From assembly GCA_020809705.1 (NCBI GenBank), contig CP085827.1, positions 310,001-374,000 of the forward strand: a DNA stretch of 64,000 nt. The letters are read 5' to 3'. The stretch is from Calonectria ilicicola. Its lineage: Eukaryota > Ascomycota > Sordariomycetes > Hypocreales > Nectriaceae. The position numbers and the translations under genes are program-made. Shown here piece after piece: positions 45,302 to 55,548 of this stretch (the first letter of the stretch is position 1; the number at the start of each line of letters is the position of its first letter). A model generated the notes under the pieces. That model saw nothing but the letters and a program-made list of their open reading frames with translations, ran no database searches and was not told the origin of the DNA.

Positions 45302-46171
45302 TTAAGCCTTTCCTGCACATCCAAACCAGTGCATGTATTTCTCAGCTGCTTCTTGCATCCTCGCTGTGCCAGTCTCAATCAAACTCGTCAGGGGCCGACC
45401 GTGTCCACCCTCCACAGCCGGGATGGAAAAGTGGTCGTTGATTCCACGGTTAATATTGATTTTGACAACTCCAGCTTTGATACATCTGTTGTAAATCTCC
45501 TCCGTAAATGGGTCGGCGCCGTGAAGCACGAGACGGACCCTGTCTCCAACTGCAGCATGAGCAGCTTCAAGGCGGTCATATTCTAGTTTAATTCCTCTGG
45601 GTCCGTATTCGCCGTGCACATTGCCAAAAGCAGGAGCCAGCATCTCAATTCCAGTGGCAACAAACTCTTCGGCTTGTTCTGGAGTTGTGAGAATACCCTC
45701 GAGGTCGATTGTCTCAGCAACACCATCCTCACCACCCTCGATTCTGCCAGGCTCAGCTTCTGTTGTAATACCACGTTCATGACAATATGATACAAGCTCT
45801 CGAGTCTTGGCAAGGTTCTCTTCCTTTTCATAGTGGCTCATATCGCACATGATGCTATCAAAGCCATCGGGAATGTCGGCAGCGCGTCGTACAAGCTCTG
45901 GTGTTTGAGCATGGTCTAGGTGCAGTGCCATGGGGACAGTTGCAGAGTGACATAGATCTGCGGCCGCGCGGACCAAAGAAGAGCCGGCATACTCAATTGC
46001 CCAAGGGAATAATTGGACTATGGTAGGTGATGATGTTGCCTCGGCGGCTTGTACAGCAGCCAGCACGGCCTCAAGATTGTAACAGCAAAAACCAGGAACT
46101 GCATAGCCGCCTTGGCGCGCAGCATTGAGAATTTGCATTGTGCGGTTTCGGGAAAGAGATGGGCGTGTCAT
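45302..46171 (-). CDS. Class II ketose-bisphosphate aldolase-family protein, 289 aa
   Basis: Single exon from MTRPSLSRNR. Class II (zinc) aldolase signatures are visible in order: GGYAVPGFCCYNLE, HLDHAQ (catalytic Asp86 and zinc-ligand His87), EAEPGRIEGGEDG, GNVHGEYGPRG (zinc ligand) and LVLHGADP (zinc ligand), then VKININRGIND for phosphate binding. The family cleaves ketose (bis)phosphates to dihydroxyacetone phosphate and an aldehyde. Within it, the YNLEAV start and the short length resemble the aldolase part of the large plant/fungal fusion protein (dehydrogenase-kinase-aldolase) rather than glycolytic fructose-bisphosphate aldolase. It is transcribed divergently from the two-domain dehydrogenase, which is another part of that fusion. 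Its substrate is probably a four-carbon or branched sugar-acid phosphate; this is inference. Confidence 0.87.
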   Translation of the reverse strand: MTRPSLSRNRTMQILNAARQGGYAVPGFCCYNLEAVLAAVQAAEATSSPTIVQLFPWAIEYAGSSLVRAAADLCHSATVPMALHLDHAQTPELVRRAADIPDGFDSIMCDMSHYEKEENLAKTRELVSYCHERGITTEAEPGRIEGGEDGVAETIDLEGILTTPEQAEEFVATGIEMLAPAFGNVHGEYGPRGIKLEYDRLEAAHAAVGDRVRLVLHGADPFTEEIYNRCIKAGVVKININRGINDHFSIPAVEGGHGRPLTSLIETGTARMQEAAEKYMHWFGCAGKA

Positions 46172-46407
46172 TGTGGCGAGTTGCTTACAATGGGAGCTCT
46201 GTGTGAATTTGGCGAGGATTGTATGATGAACCTGTTAAAAGCGGATGTGGCAGGTAGAACGAGTATGATGGTGAAGCTTTTCTAGACCATCACGAACGTC
46301 GGATAAACTACATGATTAACCAGGTAAGCCATACTGTTAGGAATTGAAAGACCCAGAGCTACACCCGAGTTCCTTGGTGGTGGGACTTGGGTGTGGTCGA
46401 ACAATAA

Positions 46408-46418
46408 CCGCTTTTCCG
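46408..46418 (+). promoter_or_regulatory. CCG-N5-CCG element in the aldolase/dehydrogenase divergent promoter
   Basis: CCGCTTTTCCG lies 237 bp from the aldolase start and 259 bp from the dehydrogenase start. A second CCG-N5-CCG (CCGAACCGCCG, 46471-46481) is nearby but its spacer does not fit the consensus. Confidence 0.55.
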
Positions 46419-46676
46419 CACTTTACATGACCTTACATGCACAGCCGCATCTACTCGGACAGTATTGGCTCCGAACCGCCGACCTGTTTCCTACATCTCA
46501 GACATTTGGTTCTCTTTAGACTAATTCGTTTTTAAATCGACATGTTCAAATTGACACCAGTTTCCGAACCTAACAGACAACTTGCATCACCAGGTTGTCA
46601 CATTCGAATACCTAGTACATTATTTCGTCCCTAGAGCTTTGCCCAGAGCATCTCAATATTCAACAAAATCAGCAAA

Positions 46677-48020
46677 ATGACTACGTCAAGACCGCCCACG
46701 GCTTTCCTTGGCCTCGGTGCCATGGGCTTTGGAATGGCGACCAACCTCGTCCGAGAAGGCTACCCCGTAACAGGATTCGACATTTGGGGACCAACCCTCG
46801 ACCGGTTCAAACAAGCAGGTGGTTTGACTGCCTCAACTCCAGCTGAAGCTGCGGCCGGAAAGGACTACTGTGTGTGCATGGTTGCAACAAAGGAGCAAGC
46901 CCAGGACGTACTGCTCGACGGTGAAGAAGCTGCCATCAAAACACTACCTCAAGGAGCCGTGGTACTGCTGTGCTCAACAGTACCCTGCGGCTACGTCCAA
47001 GGACTGGAGCGGGAGCTGGTACAAAGAGGTCGAAGCGACATTGCCCTGATCGACTGTCCCGTCTCGGGAGGCGCTGGCAGAGCAGCAGACGGAACACTCT
47101 CCATCATGGCGGGTGCGTCAGATGCCGCGATTCAAAAGGGCCTCCATCTTTTACAAGCCATGTCGGATCCAGCAAAGTTGTACATTGTCAAGGGAGGAAT
47201 CGGAGCAGGAAGCAACATGAAGATGATCCACCAAGTGCTAGCAGCAAACCAAATTCTTTCCGCCAGCGAGGCAATGGGATTTGCGGCACACCTGGGCTTG
47301 GACCTGGCCAAGACGGGAGCAGTTGTCAACAAGTCAGAGGGCTGGAGCTGGATGTTTGAGAACCGACTGCCTAGGTTGCTCGATCCGGACTTTAAACCAC
47401 TTGCGAGCGCTGTTACAATCATTCTAAAAGATACCAGCATCATCACGTCAGAGGCTCGTCGCGCAGAGTTTCCGACCCCAATGACGTCCACTGCAGAGCA
47501 AGTCTACTTCTCGGGCCTGGGTAGGGGCTACGGGTCAGACGATGACAGCAGTCTCGTGCGTCTTTACGCTGAAGGAAAGGGCAAAATTGGGCCTATCAAG
47601 CCTGCTGCAGAAAGCGAGGAGACAAAGTTGGCCTTGGTGGTCAGTCTCCTCAAAGGCATTCACCTGTGTGCAGCAGCCGAGACATTGGCATTTGCCAAGC
47701 ATGTGGGATTAGACCTCGACCAAGTCCTTGAGCTGTGCGTCAATGCTGCTGGGGGCAGTCAGATGCTGGCTCTCCAAGGGCAAAACTTTGTCGACGCGTT
47801 CCACAGGGGAGATTGGAAGAGTCTACAAGGCCAGGGTTCCTTGCAGGCGCTCACGCTAGAGCTCCAGGAGGCGGTGGACGAGGGCCAGAGGCTGAAGCTG
47901 CCCCTGTTTTTGGGGTCACAGGCTCTCAACCTGATGAGGAGTGAATTGCGGGGTGCAGGCGCGGAGGCGTCGAGTTTGCCCTTGCGATCTGTTGTTGGTA
48001 GATGGGCTGCGACACCGTAG
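46677..48020 (+). CDS. Two-domain beta-hydroxyacid dehydrogenase (HIBADH/LtnD-like), 447 aa
   Basis: Single exon. The N-terminal Rossmann motif is GLGAMGFGMATNL (residues 11-23). CSTVPCGYV and DCPVSGGAGRAADGTLSIMAG form the substrate loop, and GSNMKMIHQVLA contains the catalytic Lys. After the first helical domain (to about 280), a second helical NAD-binding-11-like domain follows (about 320-430: LVVSLLKGIHLCAAAETLAFAKHVGLD), making it longer than the usual 290-330 residues. This extended layout resembles the dehydrogenase section of the plant/fungal fusion that also holds a DUF1537 kinase and a class II aldolase. The single-domain relative LtnD oxidises L-threonate. The likely role is NAD-dependent oxidation of a C4 sugar acid (inference). 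It shares a promoter with the aldolase. Confidence 0.87.
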   Translation: MTTSRPPTAFLGLGAMGFGMATNLVREGYPVTGFDIWGPTLDRFKQAGGLTASTPAEAAAGKDYCVCMVATKEQAQDVLLDGEEAAIKTLPQGAVVLLCSTVPCGYVQGLERELVQRGRSDIALIDCPVSGGAGRAADGTLSIMAGASDAAIQKGLHLLQAMSDPAKLYIVKGGIGAGSNMKMIHQVLAANQILSASEAMGFAAHLGLDLAKTGAVVNKSEGWSWMFENRLPRLLDPDFKPLASAVTIILKDTSIITSEARRAEFPTPMTSTAEQVYFSGLGRGYGSDDDSSLVRLYAEGKGKIGPIKPAAESEETKLALVVSLLKGIHLCAAAETLAFAKHVGLDLDQVLELCVNAAGGSQMLALQGQNFVDAFHRGDWKSLQGQGSLQALTLELQEAVDEGQRLKLPLFLGSQALNLMRSELRGAGAEASSLPLRSVVGRWAATP

Positions 48021-48123
48021 TGGGACTAGAAGCTCTCTGACAATAGAATTGGCCAATCACTTTTACTTGTTCGCGCAGTTTTGATGAATGACGCCGTGTA
48101 ATTAGGCCTGCGGCAAGAAACTT

Positions 48124-48134
48124 CCGCATTTCCG
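48124..48134 (+). promoter_or_regulatory. CCG-N5-CCG element upstream of the cluster regulator
   Basis: CCGCATTTCCG lies 242 bp before the start codon of the Zn2Cys6 gene and 104 bp after the dehydrogenase stop. It suggests autoregulation if that regulator binds the element. Confidence 0.6.
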
Positions 48135-48375
48135 CAACGCTTCAGCCAACCAGGAACCCTTGGCTCAACCAAAGTTGCCTTTATCGGAGTGCGGGGAATA
48201 TGCTAAACTCCACGATGCGGGGTGCCACCAACCCCATTTTTGCCCATCATGGGACTAACCTCTGTGTTGGGACAATGTGACGTTGTGCTCTGCTATATTG
48301 CGATTGCTCTTGTGCTCCCTGCCTTTCTCATCTTCCATAACTGCCATCGGATGAAACCGACTCCATCAGGCCACC

Positions 48376-50777
48376 ATGGTTCGAGGTCGTCACAACAGCC
48401 GCGCCAGCTTTGCATGTGTTCGCTGTAAAAAGGATAAGCGACGGTGCGACATATCTCAGGTTCGGGATGATGCGTCGCCCGATAAATCATGTACGGCATG
48501 TCGCAACAAGAACGAAAAGTGCGAGGTTCGATACGGCGACGACAAGCGCAGCAATCGCCAAGGGAGTGATACCAAGGCATTGCAGAAGCGAATGGAGGCG
48601 CTGGAGCAGTTGTTGAGCAACAATGCGTCCCTGCTCAAGGAGAATGGAAAGTCGAGTTCCGAGGACAAGCAACCCTCTGCCTTTCCGAGCCCCATAGATT
48701 CTCTCAGCCCTTCAAGCCTGCCGCAAAATGGTTCCGCTTCTGTTTCAAATGAGGAAGCAACGTGGACAAGCACATTACCGATTGAATCAACTGCAACATG
48801 TCAGCAGGCTGGTACATTTTCTTCTGGCCAGGCCGGACCTGTATTTGAGCACATCTCGAATCTCTTCCCTCCAGCCATGGACGAAGTCACCCCTCCAGCA
48901 GGAGAAAGTCCAGACCAAACTGCTAGAAACGATCAGTATTTGGGATCCGCGAGTCTTTTTCCATACTCTGAACGTCAGACGAGTCTCAGAGACGAAAACG
49001 CCGATATCCCAACCCCAGAAGAAGAAGCTAATAGACGATTGCGAGCTACGCTTGAGGCATCTCCCGAGCCTGAGCCTATCATAGTTCATTTGCTGGACCT
49101 TTTCTGGGAGTATCAGCTATCACACCTTTTAGTGGTTGATCGCGACACATTTTTGCAGCACCGTAAAATGTGGGATGAGAGCGGTGGCAACGGAGATCGC
49201 AATTTTTACACGCCATGTCTTCTCTACGCCATACTTTCGATGGCGTCACTCATTAGTCCTGATAAAGGTGTAAAGAGATACTCCATGGGCTCTGGTTCAA
49301 TTGCGGGGGCCTTGTTTTGCAAACGAGCGCGCGCCCTGTTTGACTTGGAAATGGAGCATCCAACCTTGACAACGGTGCAGGCTGCCCTCATTCTCGGGTC
49401 GAGATACGGGGCCATGGTTGATAATGCGCTTGGCTGGACATATAGTGGTAAACATTGTCATCGCATATATGGAGAAAGAATAAGACTAATGCCGTACTAG
49501 GAATTGCATTTAGGATAGCTAGTAAGCTTGGACTGCACTTAGATTGCTCCAAGGTTGTGGCATCCGGTCAAATGAGCCCGCAAATAGCCGAACAGAGACG
49601 TACAATCTTTTGGGGATGTCACAGCGAGGACAAGTGAGTTCTGAGTGGCGCCATTTGACCATCTGTTTGGTCTGATTGAATATGATCTAACACGCAAGTT
49701 TAATAGTCTTTATAGCGCGTACTGTGGCCGCCCAACCTTTTTCATGGAGTGGGATATTACTATTCCAATCCCAGAGTCGTCATTGGACCCATCGCTGACC
49801 AGCAATACCCATCTTTCGCCTTTTCTTCCTCACACCACCGCAACTCTATCCATCATGTGCTCCAAAATACTCGTCAATCTGAATGGCCAGCGAAGACGCA
49901 GCACAACAAGTGAACTCAGCTTGGTTGCTTCGCAGGTACACAAAGATTTGTGGCAGTGGCTGCAAGGCCTGCCCAGCGACTTGAAATGGACAATGGATGG
50001 GAATACGCCGATATTACCACAGGTGTTTATTTTACAGTAAGTCTTTTTGGAAATTCACTATATCCTAGACTGACAAGAAACAGTATGCACTTTTATTTCG
50101 CTTTAATCCTTCTCCATCGTCCGTTCCTCCAGTTTTCTCAAGTCGTACATGACTTGAAGAATCGAGATCATTCGAGTCTCAACTCGACAACTACTTGCGC
50201 TATAGCAGCAGCAAACATCACCAAGCTTGTTGTAAATTACAAACACTCTTACAATGTTAGACAGGTGCCATCACCCGTTGTCCACTTTACCTTTATCGCA
50301 GGAAGCATCCACCTCGTCAACTTTCGTTTGACCAGATCCAGGGTTCACCAGCAATTGCTTCAGAGCTGCATGGATGCATTGTCCGATATTGGCGACTCCT
50401 ACCCGATAGCTCATAAAGCGGCCTCTGTGTTGCAGGAGCTGACCGAGCGATGGAAGCCTTCTAATGAGTCGGACAATACTGAAAACAGCCCTCAAATTGG
50501 GTCTGGAATCACAGGTCCTGCCACTCAGACTCAGCAAGTATTTGATCCTCTCACCATTGAGGTTCCTCCCATGATGGAGTTGGAGGGGCTTGTAGATTTG
50601 GACTCTGGAGAGTTGATGGATTCCTCTTCCTTTCTGCCTCTGACTAACGATGGATTTTATGATCAATTGGTCTTGGGGGCTGATTCATCACTTCTGACAG
50701 GAGACACAGATTGGATATCGGACAGGGCGCTTTTCGAAACCATATATGGTAGTGCAGGTCCATTGACATCAATTTGA
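48376..50777 (+). CDS. Zn2Cys6 transcription factor within the cluster, 742 aa (four exons)
   Basis: Exons 48376-49447, 49501-49633, 49707-50036 and 50084-50777; introns of 53, 73 and 47 nt all keep frame. The DNA-binding domain starts at residue 14: CVRCKKDKRRC...CTACRNKNEKC, with a longer loop between the third and fourth Cys (DISQVRDDASPDKS). A coiled-coil dimerisation segment follows (TKALQKRMEALEQLLSNN). The middle part (HLLVVDRDTFLQHRKMW, FRIASKLGLHLDCSKV, RRTIFWGCHSEDN, AYCGRPTFF, FALILLHRPFLQF) matches the fungal_trans domain. The C-terminal 120 residues are acidic and Ser-rich, as in activation domains. It is the likely pathway regulator, comparable in position to Yarrowia EUF1 near its erythritol genes. 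A coiled-coil dimer contacting two CCG half-sites fits the CCG-N5-CCG elements; this is inference. Confidence 0.88.
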
Positions 50778-51111
50778 TTGACTGTTGGGTCGGTACATTG
50801 AATAGAAGATCGCATAAAGGATATAAATACTAGTTAATGAGCAAAACTGTAAATAAATAGATGCAAAATACGAAGATGGTTTAATTCTATAATATCATTG
50901 GGGTGTTCTGTCTAAATGTAGGTCGAAAAGTTGTATGGAAGCATCAGTATAGTGCCTTTACGGTCCAAACCTACGCTCGAGATACATGCGAATTCATCAA
51001 GATGAATTGGTCAGTGTAAGAAGATGTCAAGCAATTTTATAGCGCCTGAGACTGGTGTTAAGTACGCATTGTAAACTGACAGCCCAACCAGCGCTCATTC
51101 AACTCCATTGT

Positions 51112-51160
51112 CCGCATTTCCGAAGCTTGGCGCGTTGCGGCAACAGGAGCCGATTTTCCG
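51112..51160 (+). promoter_or_regulatory. Two CCG-N5-CCG elements upstream of the aldo-keto reductase
   Basis: CCGCATTTCCG at 51112-51122 and CCGATTTTCCG at 51150-51160, in the same orientation and 38 bp apart. They are about 240-290 bp before the AKR start. The rest of 50778-51397 contains no gene. Confidence 0.6.
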
Positions 51161-51397
51161 CAACCTTGCCAAGTAGCATAAACAGTGACCCACCAAGGTC
51201 ACGAGCATCGCCAGAGGCGATAGCATGTCCGCATTATAGCGCCGCCAGCGTAACAGCACGGTCGGTGGCATTCAACTGGCTCACCCATGGGTTTGTTTGT
51301 ATTTCCACACGGGCGATATATAAGGAGGCAGCGTAAACAAAAGATACCACACAAGGTATTGCAGTTTTATCTAGTATTGCAAGGCAATTGACTCATC

Positions 51398-52419
51398 ATG
51401 GTTTCAGTACTAAAGAATACCCAGTAAGTTGGTTTGCCACTACCCGGGCTTCCATGTCGCATTAACCTTAACCCTGGTCCTTGTTTAGGAGAACGTATAC
51501 CCTTAACACGGGTGATAAGATCCCTATCATCGGATTGGGCACATGGCAGTCAAAGCCCAACGAGGTTAGGTCGGCTGTGGAAGCGGCACTTAGGTCTGGC
51601 TATCAACACATTGATGCTGCAGCAGCCTACGGCAATGAAGCCGAGGTTGGTGAGGGCATTCGAGCCTCTGGAGTTCCCCGAGAAGAGATATGGTTGACTA
51701 CAAAGTTGCACAATCAATGGCACACCAGAGTCTCAGAAGCTTTGGACGCATCCCTAAAGGCGCTTGGGACAGACTACGTCGACCTCTATCTTATTCACTG
51801 GCCGTCGTCAACAGATCCAAATGACCTCAAGAAGCATCTGGCAGACTGGGATTATGTCAAGACCTGGCAAGAGATGCAGAAGCTGCTAGACACAGGCAAA
51901 GTGAAGAATATCGGAGTGTCAAACTTTGGCATTACTCATCTTGAGAGGCTGCTCAAGGATCCGTCATGCAAGGTAACTGAGTACACCTGCAACGTGGACT
52001 GATGCTGACTATCCCAGGTGGTCCCAGCTGTGAATCAGATTGAATTGCATCCAAATAATCCCTCACCCAAGCTGGTGGCCTACAATACCAGCAACGGGAT
52101 TCACAGTACAGGGTACTCGTGCTTGGGATCTGCTGGTTCTCCTCTGTACAAGAACCAAACCCTGCTTTCTCTGGCCGAGTCGCGTGGAAGGACAGTCCAA
52201 CAAGTTCTGATTATGTGGGGAATCACGAAAGGATGGTCCGTTATCCCCAAATCGGTTAACCCGGACAGGATCAAGGCCAACTTTGCAGTCAATGGATGGG
52301 GTCTCACGGCGGAGGAGGTGGCGGTAATTGATTCAATCACAGAACGGTTCAAGGTCTGCGACGGGTCCTTTTTGCCGCCCGTAATGCATGACAAGGTGTT
52401 TTTGGGCGATGATGAGTAG
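51398..52419 (+). CDS. Aldo-keto reductase, 303 aa (three exons)
   Basis: Exons 51398-51423, 51489-51972 and 52018-52419; introns of 65 and 45 nt. The joins give MVSVLKNTQRTYTLNTGDKIPIIGLGTW and DPSCKVVPAVNQIELHP. The catalytic tetrad is visible: Asp in HIDAAAAYGNE, Tyr in the same stretch, Lys in LTTKLHN and His in LIHWPSS. IGVSNFG and VIPKSVNPDRIKANF bind NADP. It is a monomeric (alpha/beta)8 AKR close to fungal glycerol/erythrose/aldose reductases. In the cluster it could reduce a tetrose or glyceraldehyde, or oxidise a polyol. The region after NTSNGIHSTGYSCLGS is shorter than usual but has the LGSAGSPLY motif. Its promoter has two cluster elements. Confidence 0.88.
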
Positions 52420-52817
52420 TTTCATGTGTCTCAGTTTGTGGGCATTAATGCACCACCTTGATAGAATTGAATAGTTTGACGCCTGGATGTTGCAATGTGC
52501 TGTATGATCCTTGCGGTTAAAGGCAAAAGAATTTTATCAATTAGAGGCATCAACCTTGCACGTTACTCAGCACTCCAAATGTCCCATCAATTTATTCCCC
52601 ATGTTGGCGCTTGTTGTTCACAGCCCGTGGCTCCGAATCTGCTCGTGGATGTTTTGAACTTACGATTAAGGATTCTGTAAAGTCCAAGTATCTATTGGGA
52701 TGGGTTCATTTTCCCCAACAAAGAAACGACGTTTCAACGCGTTTTGGAGCTTTGGAGAAGCCAAATTCCCGTAAACAGTCTTGCCAAGGCATCGCTAGCT
52801 TGCTGCGGATAAATGGA

Positions 52818-52829
52818 CCGCAGTTTCCG
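52818..52829 (+). promoter_or_regulatory. Variant CCG-N6-CCG site upstream of the sugar transporter
   Basis: CCGCAGTTTCCG resembles the cluster element with one extra base in the spacer; ACTTCCG follows at 52834. It lies about 370 bp before the MFS start. Binding by the same factor is doubtful because Zn2Cys6 dimers are spacing-sensitive. The rest of 52420-53191 has no gene. Confidence 0.3.
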
Positions 52830-53191
52830 ACCAAACTTCCGATGAGCGCATTTCACGGGGAAGAGGAGCTTTCTCCAAGATCTCTGGGGTAATATTGCGG
52901 AGAAGGTGGAGACACGGGGAAATGAGGAGAAAGGCACTCAAGGTGGCGAATGACGATAATGTTGTGAGTGGGCAGCTTGCGAGTCAGGAAACAATTGAGT
53001 TGAACTTGACGCTATCCGCGGTAGTTTGAATCAAATGTCTAAGCGGTGACGTCTGCCCAGGGGTTCTTAGTCTACGCGTTGGTGGAGATTCAGGGCGTGC
53101 AAAGGGTATAAATGCCAAAGACACTCCGTTCATTTCTTCACAAGACCCAAACCGGTTGGACACTTTCTCCATCATAAACCATCTTTCAAAA

Positions 53192-54882
53192 ATGCCACTA
53201 CCGAAAATGCCCAAGATATACAACCAATACCTCGTGGCCATGATGGCTACTGTGGGTGGTATGCTGTTTGGTTTTGACATTGCCTCCATGTCAGCCATTA
53301 TCGACACAGAACAGTACACATCCTTTTTCGACAACCCTGCAGGTATTGTGCAAGGCATCATTGGAGCGTCCCTTGCACTGGGATCTATCCTGGGTGCCAT
53401 CATGTCTGGTCCTGTGTCTGACCGCATTGGCCGTCGAGATTGCATTATGTTTGCCTGCGTCTGGTGGCTTATCGGTACAGCACTTCAAACCGCTGTCAAC
53501 GGTGTCCCGATGCTTATTGTTGGTCGCTTGCTCAACGGAGTGTGCGTGGGCTTTACTAGTTCCCAGGTGCCGGTCTACCTAGCCGAGATTGCTCGCAAGG
53601 AACAAAGAGGTCGCGTCGTCATTATCCAGCAACTAGCAATTCGTAAGTGTACACTATCACATCGTGTTTGATCCTGGATAGCTAATCATTTCACAATAGA
53701 GGTCGGCATTGTGCTCATGTTTTTCTTGGGATATGGTTGCACTTTTATCGCAGGACCAGCCTCATTCCGCACAGCGTGGGCTCTGCAGTTTGTACCATGT
53801 GTTTTCCTGATGGCCGGGCTCCCTTTCCTGCCTAGGTCTCCACGATGGCTAGCAAGAGTCGATCGGTCAGAGGAGGCTTTGGAGGTGTTGGCAAATATCC
53901 ACGCCAAGGGCGACAAAGAAGACCCGCTTGTGGTTGCAGAGTGGAACGAAATTTCACAAGCATTGGAGTTGGAGCGTGCTTCAGAAAAGGGTTGGAGGCG
54001 ATTCGTCAAAAATGGCATGTGGCGACGCACCTTGACAGGATTTTCCGTTCAAATGTGGCAGCAAAATGCCGGCGCCAATGTCATCACCTACGTGAGTGTT
54101 TCCTATTCAAGTCTGCTTAACTATGTTCGAGCCTCAACTGATTCCAATTGTCTTTGCAACAGTACATCGTCTACATTTTCAAAATGGCTGGCCTCTCTGG
54201 CAACATTTTACTCATTTCATCCGGCGTACAATACGTTGTAGGACTTATCTGCACTGCCATCATGCTCATCTACATTGACAAAACGGGCCGTCGCCGTCTC
54301 CTCATCTCTGGCGCCCTCGCCATGGCAACCTGTCACTTTGTGGTGGGTGGAGCCTTGTCTGGCGGGGAATCAGTCCCAGACGGAGTTGGCGGCAATCCAA
54401 ACATCTTGATTCGCGTCTCTGGAGCTCGAGCATACACGACTCTGGTGTTTTGCTACCTTCTCATGGCGATATATGCCCTGACACTCGCACCTGTCTGCTG
54501 GCTCTACGCGGCAGAGGTTTGGAGTCTTGAGACGCGCGCGACGGGCATGGGCATTGCAGCCCTAGGTAACTGGCTCTTCAACTTTGCACTTGGGCTCTAT
54601 ATCCCCCCTGGCTTCCGCAACATTACTTGGGGACTGTTTATTGTATTTGGTGCCATGTGCATTCTGGCCGCCATTCAAATGTACTTTACCTTTCCCGAGA
54701 CTTGTAACAAGTCGCTTGAAGAGATTGAGTTTCTCTTCTCTCCGGATGGGCCTCAGGCTTGGAAGACAAAGCCGGGTGGATCGAATTTGGACAATTTGAT
54801 TAATGAGGTGCGCGATAAAGCGTTGCCCCTAGACGATAACAAGACCCAGCCAGCCCAAAGCCAGCATATAGAGACACTCTAA
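53192..54882 (+). CDS. MFS sugar transporter, 520 aa (three exons)
   Basis: Exons 53192-53642, 53700-54091 and 54163-54882; introns of 57 and 71 nt. The joins give IIQQLAIQVGIVLMFFLGYG and NVITYYIVYIFKMAGL. Family signatures are GGMLFGFDIASMSAII (TM1), SDRIGRRDCIMF (loop 2-3 D-R-x-G-R-R), PVYLAEIARKEQRGR (P-x-x-x-x-E), LPFLPRSPRWLARVDR (P-x-S-P-R-W-L), QMWQQNAGANVITYY and IDKTGRRRLLI, and the terminal PETCNKSLEEIEFLF. Twelve membrane helices are expected. It is a plasma-membrane proton symporter or facilitator for a hexose, pentose or polyol. At the edge of the cluster, uptake of the pathway's sugar or polyol is the likely role. The ATG at 53192 is preferred over upstream non-ATG codons. Confidence 0.92.
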
Positions 54883-55548
54883 GTGACTGAAGGGGAGGCG
54901 AGTGATGGATAGCAGGCGAACGTCTGGTTGGGTATTAAACTATAATTATATAGTCTCAAGAATAGAAATCCTACCCGACAGTCATTAATTTTATGTTGCC
55001 TCTAAAACGAAACACTTTATCGGAATTATGCAACGGATTCTTCTGTCATGGATAGAACGGGGTGATTGACGAGAATTATAGACTCAGCCAAAATGATGTC
55101 GTATCACACATTTCGTAGATAAATTTACCAATAGGCTAGAATAGGTTCTCTGTGTAGACTTGAGATGCTTGCCGGAAATCTAAGCGTAACCAAGTGTGGT
55201 GCAAAAGGCCGGTTGCAGGAAGTGAGAGTCATACGCGCTGCGTGAGCTATTATGGCCAAACAAGAACTATTTGAAACTTAGTTTAAAATTTTGTTGTTTT
55301 TCCAAATCTGCCATCATTGTTTCCCATTTTATTTCACTACCGAGGCACTCGTATTGCTGTTGTGAGATTGATAGAATCGTATCAAAACCGTCCTGTCTTT
55401 TAGAGCCCCCATACCTTTGGCGGTACAAGTGAATACCTATACGAGCAAGCCCGAGACTAGATGCGTAAGAACTATTAGATAAAGCGATCCCGCACAGTTC
55501 TCGTACTTGACTCTTAATAGTTGACTTGATTGGTGTTAGCTCAGTGCG
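54883..55548. other. Intergenic region between converging genes
   Basis: This is 3' flank of the transporter and of the next regulator. TAGCTCAGTGCGCTATGC at 55536-55553 looks like a tRNA D arm, but no matching acceptor or T arm is present. Confidence 0.35.
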
